DNA of 64,000 bases from positions 147,964 to 211,963 of the forward strand of contig CACEHM010000003.1 of NCBI GenBank assembly GCA_902559355.1. Reading direction: 5' to 3'. The position numbers and the translations under genes are program-made. Every line of letters starts with the position of its first letter. Positions within the stretch are counted from its first letter, which is position 1. The stretch comes from an uncultured Gammaproteobacteria bacterium (GTDB taxonomy: Bacteria; Pseudomonadota; Gammaproteobacteria; GCA-002705445; GCA-002716945). The notes beneath the pieces were generated by a model. The model was given only the letters and a program-made list of their open reading frames with translations. It was not told where the DNA came from and searched no databases. Below are positions 25,161 through 34,820 of the stretch, in pieces.

Positions 25161-26936
25161 ATGAGATTAAAGAATACAATTACTCTAACACTAATCTTAA
25201 TATTTCAAATGACTTACATTTATGCTGATGAGTCAATTAGTATAGGTTACTCAGCAAAATATAAAGATTTTGAACATTTTGATTATGTTAATCCTTATTC
25301 AAAAAAAGGTGGCAATATAACAATATCTGCCTTTGGCACATTTGATTCACTTAATCCTTACCTTCTCAAATCTCTGTCTCCAGCTCAAATAAATAATCTT
25401 ATGTTTGACACATTGATGACTAGGAGTCTAGATGAACCATCGTCTAGTTATTCGCTGATAGCGAAGTCATACAGGCTATCTGATGATAAATTATCAGTAA
25501 TATTTTATATCGATGAAGAGGCTAAATTTAGTAATTCAAAGTATATAACAGCGGATGATATAAAGTATTCATTTGAACTATTAACATCATCTGCAGCCCA
25601 TCCCCAATACAGAATTTATTGGGCAGACGTTGAGTCCGTTGAGGTTATAAATGACTACAGTATTAAATTTTCTTTTAAAAGAGAAAATCCTGAGCTACAT
25701 ATGATGATTGGTGATTTACCTATTTTTTCAAGAGAATGGCTTTCTATTGAACAGTTTCCCAAGGATGTAAAAAAAAGTCCTATTGCTAGTGGTCCATATC
25801 TTATTGAAGATTATAGTATTGGTAAATATATAACATACATTAGAAATAAAGATTACTGGGCAAACAACAAGCCAACAAGAAAATATATGTATAATTTTGA
25901 TTCAATCACAATTAAGTATTATAAAGACATGACTGTTGCTTTAGAGGCATTCAAAGCAGGTGAGTATGACTATATACTTGAAAACCACTCTAAACGATGG
26001 GCAAGAGATTATAATGGACCAAATTTTATTAATAATAAGATAATTAAAACTGAGCTTGTTCATTTAAATAATACAGGCATCCAAGGTTTTGCTTTTAATA
26101 CTCGCAAAGATATATTCAATGAGATTAATTTAAGGAAAGCCATCACTATGGTGTTTGATTTTGAATGGTCTAATAAAAATCTTTTTTATAATCAATATTT
26201 AAGATCAGACAGTTACTTTAGTAATAGCGAATTAGTTGCTGATATAAAACCCAGTAATGATGAACTCATGCTAGTTGAGAAATTAGATATAAATAAAATA
26301 AAAGTTAAAGATAAAATTAAACTACCAATTAATAAAAGTCCATCGGACTATAGAAAATCTCTTATTGGTGCTAAAAAAATATTAGATAAATCTGGTTATA
26401 TTGTCAGAAATGGGCAGTTATATTCACCCTCTAATCAACCAATTATTATTAATTTTCTTTTAGCACAAAAAGGTTTTGAAAGGATACTTGCACCATTTCG
26501 AAACAATCTAAAGAGACTGGGAATTACTCTTAATTATCGAACTGTTGATTTGTCACTATACCAGCAAAGATTAGATAATTTTGAATTTGATATGACGGTA
26601 GTCAGTTATCCTCAATCTCAATCACCCGGAAGTGAGCTTATGAGTATGTTCTCATCTGAGAGTTCTGATAAAAATGGAGCGTTTAATTTTCCTGGTATTA
26701 GAGATCAAGATATTGATAAGTTGATCAATGAAATTATTTATTCTCAAAGCAGGGATAATTTAATTACCTCCGCCCATTTATTGGATAGATTATTATGGAA
26801 TCAATATTATATGGTACCTAATTGGTATATAAATACCCATAGAGTTGCATTTTATGATCTGTTTTTACAACCTGATATTTTACCGCTGTACTACCAAGCA
26901 ACAAATTATGTGCTACAAACATGGTCCATGAAATGA
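25161..26936 (+). CDS. yejA: Peptide ABC transporter substrate-binding protein YejA
   Basis: Periplasmic solute-binding protein (591 aa) of family 5 (oligopeptide/dipeptide type). It has a signal peptide (hydrophobic run, then TYIYADES, cleavage near residue 23), then the YejA-like features: GGNITISAFGTFDSLNPYLL near residues 50-70 and ASGPYLIEDYSIG. First gene of yejA-yejB-yejE-yejF, all overlapping. YejABEF systems import microcin C and N-formylated or peptidoglycan-derived peptides. The ATG at 25161 was preferred over the GTG three bases earlier. Confidence 0.93.
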   Translation: MRLKNTITLTLILIFQMTYIYADESISIGYSAKYKDFEHFDYVNPYSKKGGNITISAFGTFDSLNPYLLKSLSPAQINNLMFDTLMTRSLDEPSSSYSLIAKSYRLSDDKLSVIFYIDEEAKFSNSKYITADDIKYSFELLTSSAAHPQYRIYWADVESVEVINDYSIKFSFKRENPELHMMIGDLPIFSREWLSIEQFPKDVKKSPIASGPYLIEDYSIGKYITYIRNKDYWANNKPTRKYMYNFDSITIKYYKDMTVALEAFKAGEYDYILENHSKRWARDYNGPNFINNKIIKTELVHLNNTGIQGFAFNTRKDIFNEINLRKAITMVFDFEWSNKNLFYNQYLRSDSYFSNSELVADIKPSNDELMLVEKLDINKIKVKDKIKLPINKSPSDYRKSLIGAKKILDKSGYIVRNGQLYSPSNQPIIINFLLAQKGFERILAPFRNNLKRLGITLNYRTVDLSLYQQRLDNFEFDMTVVSYPQSQSPGSELMSMFSSESSDKNGAFNFPGIRDQDIDKLINEIIYSQSRDNLITSAHLLDRLLWNQYYMVPNWYINTHRVAFYDLFLQPDILPLYYQATNYVLQTWSMK

Positions 26937-27994
26937 TCCTCTATATTTTCAAAAGATTACTGCTAATGATACCAACATTATTGGGTATTCTTTTTCTCAC
27001 ATTCTTAATTATTCAATTTGTGCCTGGAGGTCCAGTTGAGCAAATTGTAAATAAACTATCAGGATTAAATGCTATAACTGAAACTTCATCATCATCGAAT
27101 TTATACAGAGGTTCTAGCGGTCTTTCAGAAGAACATATTTCACAACTTAATGAATTTTATGGATTTGATAAGCCATTTTTTGAAAGATTTTTAATTATGA
27201 TAAGCAATTATGCTGTATTTGATTTAGGTGTGAGTTACTTTCATAATCAAAGTGTAAGCGACTTAGTTTTGAGTAAACTGCCTGTATCGATTACTTTAGG
27301 ATTATGGTCTTTCATCCTCGTATACGCTGTAAGTATTCCACTCGGTATTAAAAAAGCTGTAAATGATGGCAGCAGGTTTGACATAGTATCAAGCACTATA
27401 GTCCTAATAGGATACTCTATTCCAGGTTTTGTCCTTGGCATAGGTCTTATTGTACTTTTGGGAGGAGGTAGTTTTTTTGATATTTTCCCTACACGGGGAA
27501 TAGTCTCAGATAATTGGGAAGATTTGAATTTTTTTAGAAAAATTACGGATTATCTGTGGCATATTACTTTACCAATAATTTGTCTTGTTATTGGAAGTTT
27601 CGCGGTTATGACAATGCTCACTAAAAATAGCTTTATTGATGAGATAAATAAATTGTATGTTGTTACGGCACGATCAAAGGGATTGAGTGAAAATAAAGTA
27701 CTTTATTCTCATGTCTTTAAAAATGCAATCATTCCAATCCTCACTGGTTTCCCTGCTCAGTTCGTGTCTGCGTTTTTTACTGGTAGCATTCTTATTGAAA
27801 CAATATTTTCTCTTGATGGAATTGGCCTTCTCTCATACGAAGCAATAATTCAGAGAGATTATCCTGTTGTAATGGGAACATTATTCATATTTACCCTTAT
27901 AGGTCTAATTACTAAATTAATTACAGATATAATGTATGTCTATGTAGATCCAAGAATTAAATTTTCATCATCAAGTACACAGAGGAATTCTTAA
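26933..27994 (+). CDS. yejB: Peptide ABC transporter permease YejB
   Basis: Inner-membrane permease of the Yej importer. The ATG at 26933 overlaps the yejA stop (ATGA), giving 353 aa; an ATG 12 bp upstream is possible. The start ILYIFKRLLLMIPTLLGILFL is typical of OppB/DppB permeases, about six membrane segments follow, and the EAA loop is TARSKGLSENKVLYSHVFKNA. YejB-type proteins have a longer insert after the first membrane segment, seen here as the Ser/Gly-rich stretch at residues 38-65. Confidence 0.95.
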   Translation: MILYIFKRLLLMIPTLLGILFLTFLIIQFVPGGPVEQIVNKLSGLNAITETSSSSNLYRGSSGLSEEHISQLNEFYGFDKPFFERFLIMISNYAVFDLGVSYFHNQSVSDLVLSKLPVSITLGLWSFILVYAVSIPLGIKKAVNDGSRFDIVSSTIVLIGYSIPGFVLGIGLIVLLGGGSFFDIFPTRGIVSDNWEDLNFFRKITDYLWHITLPIICLVIGSFAVMTMLTKNSFIDEINKLYVVTARSKGLSENKVLYSHVFKNAIIPILTGFPAQFVSAFFTGSILIETIFSLDGIGLLSYEAIIQRDYPVVMGTLFIFTLIGLITKLITDIMYVYVDPRIKFSSSSTQRNS

Positions 27995-29007
27995 TGAATA
28001 CTTTTGATGTAATTTGGAAAAATTTTAAACGAAATAAAAGAAGTATTTATTCTTTATATATATTTTTAACTATGTTCGTTCTTAGCCTCTTTTCTGAACT
28101 TATAAGTAATAATAAACCAATCATGATGAGCGTTGAGGGTAGCATGTATTATCCATATATTATTGAATATACAGAAAGAGATTTTGGTGGAGAATTAGAG
28201 ACTACACCTGACTATAAAGGATACTTTATTAGCGATTTACTAGATAATTCTAACAACTGGGCTATCTTTCCACTTAATCCTCATTCATACAACTCTATTA
28301 ATTTCAATAATTCGACACCAAATCCTGCTCCACCATCTGCATACAATATACTGGGCACGGATGATAGGGGCAGAGATGTACTGGCCAGACTTATCTATGG
28401 TTTTAGATTATCTGTAATTTTTGCTTTAGCTTTAACGGCTATAGGCATAATCATAGGATTATTCTTTGGAGCTATCCAAGGATACTTCGCAGGCAGAACT
28501 GATCTATACTTACAACGTTTTATTGAGATTTGGGGTTCGATGCCTGAACTATATATTTTGATAATATTTGCATCAATTTTTGAACCTAGCATTTTACTGT
28601 TGATTATACTTTTGTCTCTATTTGGGTGGATAAGTTTATCTGACTATGTTCGTGCAGAATTCTTAAAGGGAAGAAATATGGACTATGTTAATGCTGCTCG
28701 TACACTAGGCCTAAATGATTGGCAAATTATAGTTAAACACATACTACCAAATAGTTTAATTTCTGTAGTAACGTTTCTACCTTTTAGAATAAGTGGCGCC
28801 ATACTTATTTTAACTAGCTTAGATTTTCTAGGTCTCGGGGTTCCACCTACAACACCTAGTTTAGGTGAACTTCTCTCACAAGGTAAAGACAATATTTCTG
28901 CATGGTGGCTTTCATTGACCACTTTTTTTGTATTAGTAGGAACTTTATTACTACTTATCTTCATTGGAGAGGGAATTAGGGAGTCTATTAGTGGAAAATC
29001 ATCATGA
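27994..29007 (+). CDS. yejE: Peptide ABC transporter permease YejE
   Basis: Second permease (337 aa) of the importer. It has the OppC/DppC layout: one N-terminal membrane segment, a periplasmic loop with LGTDDRGRDVLARLIYGFR, five more membrane segments and the EAA loop with NAARTLGLNDWQIIVKHILPNS. Start and the previous stop overlap (TAATG). The large loop between the first and second membrane segments (roughly residues 40-125) is characteristic of YejE. Confidence 0.95.
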   Translation: MNTFDVIWKNFKRNKRSIYSLYIFLTMFVLSLFSELISNNKPIMMSVEGSMYYPYIIEYTERDFGGELETTPDYKGYFISDLLDNSNNWAIFPLNPHSYNSINFNNSTPNPAPPSAYNILGTDDRGRDVLARLIYGFRLSVIFALALTAIGIIIGLFFGAIQGYFAGRTDLYLQRFIEIWGSMPELYILIIFASIFEPSILLLIILLSLFGWISLSDYVRAEFLKGRNMDYVNAARTLGLNDWQIIVKHILPNSLISVVTFLPFRISGAILILTSLDFLGLGVPPTTPSLGELLSQGKDNISAWWLSLTTFFVLVGTLLLLIFIGEGIRESISGKSS

Positions 29008-30575
29008 GTATTCTTGAATTTAAAAAATTAAACATAGGACTAAAGAATACAAATGCTAATCTTGTTAGCAATCTATCGTTTGAGCTTGACCGAGGAGAGG
29101 CATTAGGGATTGTTGGAGAATCTGGATCAGGAAAATCTTTAACAGCGCTCTCAGCTCTTGGATTGTTAGATGATAATATATTTAATTCTTCCGGAGAAAT
29201 AATCTTTGAAGATAATAATATTTTTGATTTATCTAATAATGAGTTGAGCGCTATTAGAGGTAACAAATTATCCATGATATTCCAGGAGCCTATGCTTTCA
29301 CTAAATCCAGTAAAAAGTCTAAGGTCACAAATAGATGAATGCATCGAGCTATCGAATCATAAGTTAACATTAAATGATATTCATGAAACATTAATTTCTG
29401 TTGGCTTAACTGATATCGATAAGATTTTATCTAGCTATCCACATATGTTATCTGGAGGACAGAGACAACGTTTCATGATAGCTATGTCAATAATTAGAAA
29501 ACCTAGAGTAATTATTGCTGATGAACCTACTACGGCATTAGATGTTACGTTGCAGAAGCAGATTTTAGATATGTTAATTACTTTAAAGAGTAATTTAGAC
29601 ATGTCTATGATATTGATTTCGCATGATATTAATCTCATCAAAAAATATTGCGATAGAATTATTGTAATGAAAGAGGGTAAGCTACTAGAATCCAATACAA
29701 CTAGTAACATATTTTCTAATCCACAACATGAATATACTAAAGAACTTGTTAATTTTAAAACACCCACATACAGGAATAGTATTATTGATACGCAACAGTT
29801 AGTGTTAGAGACGAATAAGCTTAATTGTAAATATTTAACCAAAGATAGCCTCTTTAAATATAAAAGGCTCTATTACAAAGCGTTAGAAAATATAAATATT
29901 CACATAAAAGAAGGGGAATCAGTTGGTATTGTTGGAGAGTCTGGATCAGGAAAGACTACATTAGCAATGTCAATAATGCATTTATTGTCTTACGAAGGGA
30001 ATATAAAAATTTGTCAAGATATTGATAAAACTCAAATTAATCTTGATAGAAAACTTAGGAAAAATTTCCAGATTATATTTCAAGACCCATTTTCATCATT
30101 ATCTCCAAGAATGACTATTATGCAAATACTTTCTGAGGGAGTGAAAAGTTTACTAGATATTACTGATATACATATCATTCATAAAATGTGTAAAAGTATT
30201 CTAAAAGATGTAGGCCTCGATGAAGATATGCTTTATCGATATCCTCAAGAGTTTTCTGGTGGTCAAAGGCAAAGAATTGCAATTGCACGCGCTTTGATTC
30301 TCCAACCAAAATTATTGATATTAGATGAACCTACAAGCGCACTAGATGTCTTAGTTCAAGAAAGTATTGTTAAGCTTCTTTTGGATCTTCAAGAAAAATA
30401 CAATCTATCTTATTGCTTTATTAGTCATGATCTACATTTGATACGAAAAATATGTCACAGAACATATGTAATGAAAGATGCAAATGTAATTGAAGAGGGA
30501 CCAACAAAAAAAGTTTTTGAAAATCCTAGTGAAAAATATACTCAAGAATTAATCGATTCATCTTTTATCACTTGA
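29004..30575 (+). CDS. yejF: Peptide ABC transporter ATP-binding protein YejF (double NBD)
   Basis: Energises the Yej importer. The 523-aa protein is a natural fusion of two ATPase domains: Walker A GESGSGKS (about residue 38) and GESGSGKT (about residue 312), signatures LSGGQRQRF and FSGGQRQRI, and Walker B IIADEPTTALD and LILDEPTSALD. Each half ends in a short oligopeptide-binding C-terminal segment (NPQHEYTKEL, NPSEKYTQEL). Overlaps yejE by 4 bp; its end overlaps dapE on the other strand by 8 bp. Confidence 0.97.
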   Translation: MSILEFKKLNIGLKNTNANLVSNLSFELDRGEALGIVGESGSGKSLTALSALGLLDDNIFNSSGEIIFEDNNIFDLSNNELSAIRGNKLSMIFQEPMLSLNPVKSLRSQIDECIELSNHKLTLNDIHETLISVGLTDIDKILSSYPHMLSGGQRQRFMIAMSIIRKPRVIIADEPTTALDVTLQKQILDMLITLKSNLDMSMILISHDINLIKKYCDRIIVMKEGKLLESNTTSNIFSNPQHEYTKELVNFKTPTYRNSIIDTQQLVLETNKLNCKYLTKDSLFKYKRLYYKALENINIHIKEGESVGIVGESGSGKTTLAMSIMHLLSYEGNIKICQDIDKTQINLDRKLRKNFQIIFQDPFSSLSPRMTIMQILSEGVKSLLDITDIHIIHKMCKSILKDVGLDEDMLYRYPQEFSGGQRQRIAIARALILQPKLLILDEPTSALDVLVQESIVKLLLDLQEKYNLSYCFISHDLHLIRKICHRTYVMKDANVIEEGPTKKVFENPSEKYTQELIDSSFIT

Positions 30576-31707
30576 TAAATATCTTTGATAATATGTTTTT
30601 ATAAATCTCTACGAGTGTCCTTAAATCATCTTCCTTGACACATTCATTGATTTTATGAATAGATCTATTTGTAAGTCCTAGTTCAACAACTTGCTTACAC
30701 ACCTTTGCCATAAATCTCCCATCAGATGTACCGCCATTAGTACTTATCAGTGTTTTTATATCTGCTATCTCTTCAATAGAGTCTTTACATATATCAATAA
30801 ATTCATGATCAGTTGTTAGATATGGTTCGCCTGAATGCTTCCAAGTAATATCATATTTTGCATTACTATTATCTAGTATATTTATAATTGTATCTTTAAT
30901 TTCATCGTGATCAGTTTCAGTCGAGTATCTTATATTAAATGCAATTTTAATATTTGCAGGTATTACATTATCTACACCCGTACCACTATTTATATTAGAT
31001 ATTTGAAAAGAAGTAGGCGGAAAATATTTATTACCATTATCAAATTTGATATCTAAAAACTCTGAGATAATTTTAGAGCTAATATGTATTGGATTTTTTG
31101 CTTTTTCTGGATATGCAACATGACCTTGAATTCCATGAAGTATTAAATGACCAGTTATAGAACCTCTTCGTCCATTCCTTATAACATCTCCTATCTTATC
31201 AGAGGATGAGGGCTCTCCTACTAAACAGAAGTCTAGTTCGTTTTCTTTAAACACATTGCTATCAACAAGTTTCCTAATGCCATTTACTGCATCACCTTCC
31301 TCATCACCTGTTAGTATTAATTTTATTGACCCGTCAAAATTGTCATTTTCTTCAATAAACTCTCGAACAGCTTGCATGAAACATGCAATACCTCCTTTCA
31401 TATCAGATGTACCTCTGCCAACAAGAAAATCATTTTTCTTTGTGAGTTCAAATGGATCTGATTCCCATTGCTCAATATCACCCGATGGAACTACATCTGT
31501 ATGTCCGATAAAAGCTAAACATGGGGCACCTTTACCATAAGTTGAAATCATATTCTGTACAGAATCATACTTTTTATATTCTGTTTCAAAATTAGATTTT
31601 GAAAGATAATTATGTATATATTTTTGACAGTCCGATGTATCAGGAGTTACTGATTGAAACTGTATTAATTCAGATAGCAACTTCACTACTTTATTATTTG
31701 AATTCAT
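30568..31707 (-). CDS. dapE: Succinyl-diaminopimelate desuccinylase
   Basis: Zinc enzyme releasing L,L-diaminopimelate for lysine and peptidoglycan synthesis. The 379-aa protein (E. coli 375) has the dinuclear zinc ligands of the M20 family: H69 in GHTDVVPSGD, D102 in GTSDMKGG, E137 in TGDEEGDAVNG, with the catalytic E136 beside it, and the C-terminal NGGTSDGRF that is typical of DapE. It overlaps map by 14 bp and is downstream of it on the minus strand. Confidence 0.96.
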   Translation of the reverse strand: MNSNNKVVKLLSELIQFQSVTPDTSDCQKYIHNYLSKSNFETEYKKYDSVQNMISTYGKGAPCLAFIGHTDVVPSGDIEQWESDPFELTKKNDFLVGRGTSDMKGGIACFMQAVREFIEENDNFDGSIKLILTGDEEGDAVNGIRKLVDSNVFKENELDFCLVGEPSSSDKIGDVIRNGRRGSITGHLILHGIQGHVAYPEKAKNPIHISSKIISEFLDIKFDNGNKYFPPTSFQISNINSGTGVDNVIPANIKIAFNIRYSTETDHDEIKDTIINILDNSNAKYDITWKHSGEPYLTTDHEFIDICKDSIEEIADIKTLISTNGGTSDGRFMAKVCKQVVELGLTNRSIHKINECVKEDDLRTLVEIYKNILSKIFIK

Positions 31708-32476
31708 TGATATCCTCTTCTGGTCTTAAAGTTAATACGTCAAATCCATCTTCTGTTACGAGTACCGTGTGTTCGTATTGAGCTGATAGTTCATGATCCT
31801 GAGTTACAACTGTCCAACCATCATTTAAGGTTTTAGTTTTGTAGCTACCAACATTAATCATAGGTTCTACAGTAAATATCATGCCAGCTTCTAACTTTAA
31901 TCCTGTATTCTTTTTTCCATAGTGAAGGATTTGAGGACTTTCATGAAATTTTCTTCCAATTCCATGACCACAATACTCTCTTACAACAGAATAATTATTT
32001 GACTCTGCATATACCTGTATTGCTTCTCCAATATCTCCAACTGTAGCACCGGGCTTGATTACTTTTATACCCTCTATCATTGATTTTCTTGTAATTTCAC
32101 ATAACCGATTTGATAATGTAGATGTTTTACCGACCAAAAACATACGGCTTGTATCACCATGATAACCGTCTTTTATAACAGTTACATCAATATTGATAAT
32201 ATCTCCATTTTTAAGTTTTTTAGAATCTGATGGAATACCATGACAAATTTGATGATTCACAGACGTGCATATAGACTTAGGAAAACCTCTGTAGTTCAAA
32301 GGCGCAGGTATAGCTTTCTGTACTTCTACAATATAGTTATGACATAGCCTATCAAGCTCACCAGTTGAGATTCCTGGTCTCACATGATCCTTTATCATCA
32401 TGAGTACATCTGAAGCTAGCTTACCAGCTATTTTCATTTTTTTAATCTCATCTAATGTTTTAATATAGTCTTTCAT
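31694..32476 (-). CDS. map: Methionine aminopeptidase, type I
   Basis: Removes the initiator Met from nascent proteins. The 260-aa enzyme (E. coli 264) shows all metal ligands: two Asp in NIDVTVIKDGYHGDTSR, His in GHGIGRKFHESP, Glu in FTVEPMIN and Glu in SAQYEHTVLV. Usually map diverges from rpsB, exactly as here (106 bp between starts), so the shared region probably holds both promoters. dapE overlaps its 3' end, so the two form a transcription unit. Confidence 0.98.
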   Translation of the reverse strand: MKDYIKTLDEIKKMKIAGKLASDVLMMIKDHVRPGISTGELDRLCHNYIVEVQKAIPAPLNYRGFPKSICTSVNHQICHGIPSDSKKLKNGDIINIDVTVIKDGYHGDTSRMFLVGKTSTLSNRLCEITRKSMIEGIKVIKPGATVGDIGEAIQVYAESNNYSVVREYCGHGIGRKFHESPQILHYGKKNTGLKLEAGMIFTVEPMINVGSYKTKTLNDGWTVVTQDHELSAQYEHTVLVTEDGFDVLTLRPEEDINEFK

Positions 32477-32522
32477 AACCTATTGAATTTAAGCATTTCA
32501 GTAAAAAAATAGTAGTTTATAG

Positions 32523-32551
32523 TTGTTGTAATCACCCAAATATGATACAAC
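32523..32551 (+). promoter_or_regulatory. Possible promoter of rpsB-tsf
   Basis: TTGTTG (32523-32528), 17-bp spacer, TACAAC (32546-32551); a TATGAT at 32541-32546 is an alternative -10. It lies in the 106-bp map/rpsB divergent region, and a GGAG Shine-Dalgarno precedes the rpsB ATG. I saw no clear conserved RNA leader structure. Confidence 0.4.
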
Positions 32552-32582
32552 ACTTTATGAATTTTATTGGAGTATTTTTTAT

Positions 32583-33428
32583 ATGAATGGAGTATCAATT
32601 AAGGAAATGATCGATGCCGGAGTCCACTTCGGACATAGATCAAAGTACTGGAATCCTAAGATGGAACCTTACATTTACACAACACACAAAAAATTACATA
32701 TTCTTAATCTTGAGAAAAGCGTAGAACATTTCAATTTAGCCTCAAAATTCATTCAAAATCTTGTTACAAATAATGGAAAGATTATGTTTATTGGGACTAA
32801 ACGAGCTGCATGTGAAATAGTAAAGAAATACTCTGATCTTACTGAGATGCCATATGTGAATAATAGATGGTTAGGCGGTCTTTTAACGAATTTTAATACT
32901 GTTAAACAATCTATTGCAAAACTTGATGATCTGAGGAATAAATACAAAAATCAGTCAATATATAATTTATCGAAAAAGCAAGCTATAGACTTGAAAAGAA
33001 AAATAGAAAGATTAGAAAAAAATCTACTCGGAGTTCAACATTTAACAAAGCTTCCAGATGCTATATTTGTTATTGATACAAGATATGAGAGAATTGCTAT
33101 ACAAGAGGCTAATAAATTGAATATTCCAGTTATTGCTCTTGTAGACTCAAATAACTCTTTTGATGGTGTCGATTATATGATACCTGCAAACGATGACGCT
33201 ATGACGTCAATTGATCTTTTTATGAATTCTATATCTAAAATCATATTAGAATCAAAGCCAAAAAAAGTTGTAAGTAATTCAAGCTCTGATAAGGTAGAAA
33301 AAAAATCAATAAAAGCAAAAAAAATTCTTAAAGCACCTGAAGTTAAAAAAGTTGCATCAAAGTCAAAACCATCTTCTAAAAAACCAAAAGATGATAAAAA
33401 AAATTCAGGTGATAATCACGATGAATGA
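32583..33428 (+). CDS. rpsB: 30S ribosomal protein S2
   Basis: Small-subunit ribosomal protein S2. The core follows the family closely: EMIDAGVHFGHRSKYWNPKM, then FIGTKRAA, NNRWLGGLLTNF and LPDAIFVIDTRYE. At 281 aa it is about 40 residues longer than E. coli S2 because of a Lys/Ser-rich C-terminal tail starting near residue 225. tsf begins inside the end of this gene, overlapping by 8 bp. Confidence 0.98.
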   Translation: MNGVSIKEMIDAGVHFGHRSKYWNPKMEPYIYTTHKKLHILNLEKSVEHFNLASKFIQNLVTNNGKIMFIGTKRAACEIVKKYSDLTEMPYVNNRWLGGLLTNFNTVKQSIAKLDDLRNKYKNQSIYNLSKKQAIDLKRKIERLEKNLLGVQHLTKLPDAIFVIDTRYERIAIQEANKLNIPVIALVDSNNSFDGVDYMIPANDDAMTSIDLFMNSISKIILESKPKKVVSNSSSDKVEKKSIKAKKILKAPEVKKVASKSKPSSKKPKDDKKNSGDNHDE

Positions 33429-34251
33429 TTCGAAGATACTTGTGAAACAACTTAGGGAAATGACTGGTGCAGGTATACTAGATTGTAAGAAATATTTAAT
33501 CAAAGCAAATAATAATATTGATGAAGCAATTAAACTTTTTAGATCTGAAGCTGGTGTAAAGGCAGATAAAAAAGGTGCAAGGATAGCCGCAGAGGGTATA
33601 GTTAATTATTATCAAAATGAGGAAAATATACTATTACTAGAGCTAAATTCAGAAACTGATTTTGTAGCAAGAGATTCTAACTTTATTGATCTTGCTAAAT
33701 CTGTAGCAAATAAATTACTCGAAAATGATGAATCTGAAGTAATAAATGAAATATCAGATGAAATAAAATCTATTATTTCTAAGCTTGGAGAAAATATAAA
33801 ATTAAGAAGATTTATAAAAATTGAGAAAAATAATTATGTGTATGGGTATGCTCACAACAATAAAATAGCATCAATAGTAGAGCTTAAAGAAGATGATGAA
33901 AAGCTTGCTAAGGACATTTGTATGCAAATTGTTGCCTCAAATCCTTTAGCATTAAATGAAGCATCATTAGACAATGATACTCTTCTCTCAGAAAAGGAGA
34001 TATATAAGAAAGAACTTGATAATATTGATAAAAAAGATGATATAAAAAGAAATATCCTCGAAGGTAAAATGAAAAAATTTATCAATGATAATACATTATT
34101 AAATCAACCTTTTGTTAAAGATCCATCTACATCTCTATCAAAAATCATTAAAGATAATGAAATAATATCTTTCACACGTTATGAAGTTGGTGAAGGTATT
34201 GAAAAAAAATCTGAAGATTTTGCTCAAGAAGTTTATAATCAAATAAGTTAA
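33421..34251 (+). CDS. tsf: Elongation factor Ts
   Basis: Guanine nucleotide exchange factor for EF-Tu. With the ATG at 33421 (overlapping the rpsB end by 8 bp) it has 276 aa, about the E. coli length (283). The N-terminal UBA-like domain has the signature VKQLREMTGAGILDCKKYL and the core has LNSETDFVARDSNFIDLA, the EF-Tu contact motif TDFV. Next comes frr after 9 bp; the pyrH gene that normally lies between tsf and frr is absent. Confidence 0.98.
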   Translation: MNDSKILVKQLREMTGAGILDCKKYLIKANNNIDEAIKLFRSEAGVKADKKGARIAAEGIVNYYQNEENILLLELNSETDFVARDSNFIDLAKSVANKLLENDESEVINEISDEIKSIISKLGENIKLRRFIKIEKNNYVYGYAHNNKIASIVELKEDDEKLAKDICMQIVASNPLALNEASLDNDTLLSEKEIYKKELDNIDKKDDIKRNILEGKMKKFINDNTLLNQPFVKDPSTSLSKIIKDNEIISFTRYEVGEGIEKKSEDFAQEVYNQIS

Positions 34252-34260
34252 GCTTGTATC

Positions 34261-34818
34261 ATGTTTGATAAGATTAAATCTGATACTGCATCAACAATGG
34301 ATAAGAGTATTGATAGCTTCCAATCTGTTTTATCTAAAATACGAGCTGGTAGACCAAATCCGAGTATATTAGATCAAATTATGGTCAACTATTTTGATAG
34401 CAATACACCTATCAATCAGCTTGCAAATATTACAGTCTCTGATGCATCAACTATCTCCTTGTCTGTATGGGATAAGAATGCAGTAAATGCTATAGAAAAA
34501 GCATTAACTGAGAGTAATTTGGGAGTTAACCCTGTTGTTAATGGCACTAGTATTCATATTAAGTTTCCTCCACTTACTCAAGAAAGAAGGTTGGATTTAA
34601 ACAAGATAGTAAAAAAAGAAGGCGAAAACATAAAGGTAACTCTTAGAAATATAAGAAGGAACGCCAATACTGCAATATCAAATTTGGAAAAAGACAAAAA
34701 GATTTCAAAAGATTTTGAACGTGATTATATTATTGAAATTCAAGAGTTAACTGATAAATATATAAAAACATCTGAAACAATTGTTTCAAAAAAAATTGAA
34801 GAAATTAGCGAAGTTTAA
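34261..34818 (+). CDS. frr: Ribosome recycling factor
   Basis: Splits post-termination ribosomes together with EF-G. The 185-aa protein (E. coli 185) has the conserved LSKIRAGRPNPSILDQIMVNYF segment (in two blocks), PPLTQERRLDLNKIVKK and NIRRNANTAISNLEKDKKIS. Co-directional with tsf upstream (9-bp gap) and uppS downstream (2-bp gap). Confidence 0.98.
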   Translation: MFDKIKSDTASTMDKSIDSFQSVLSKIRAGRPNPSILDQIMVNYFDSNTPINQLANITVSDASTISLSVWDKNAVNAIEKALTESNLGVNPVVNGTSIHIKFPPLTQERRLDLNKIVKKEGENIKVTLRNIRRNANTAISNLEKDKKISKDFERDYIIEIQELTDKYIKTSETIVSKKIEEISEV

Positions 34819-34820
34819 TT

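Noticed and set aside
34221..34290. A hidden or fused pyrH at the tsf-frr junction
   Set aside because: tsf and frr are both of normal length and 9 bp apart; there is no room and no kinase motif in any frame.
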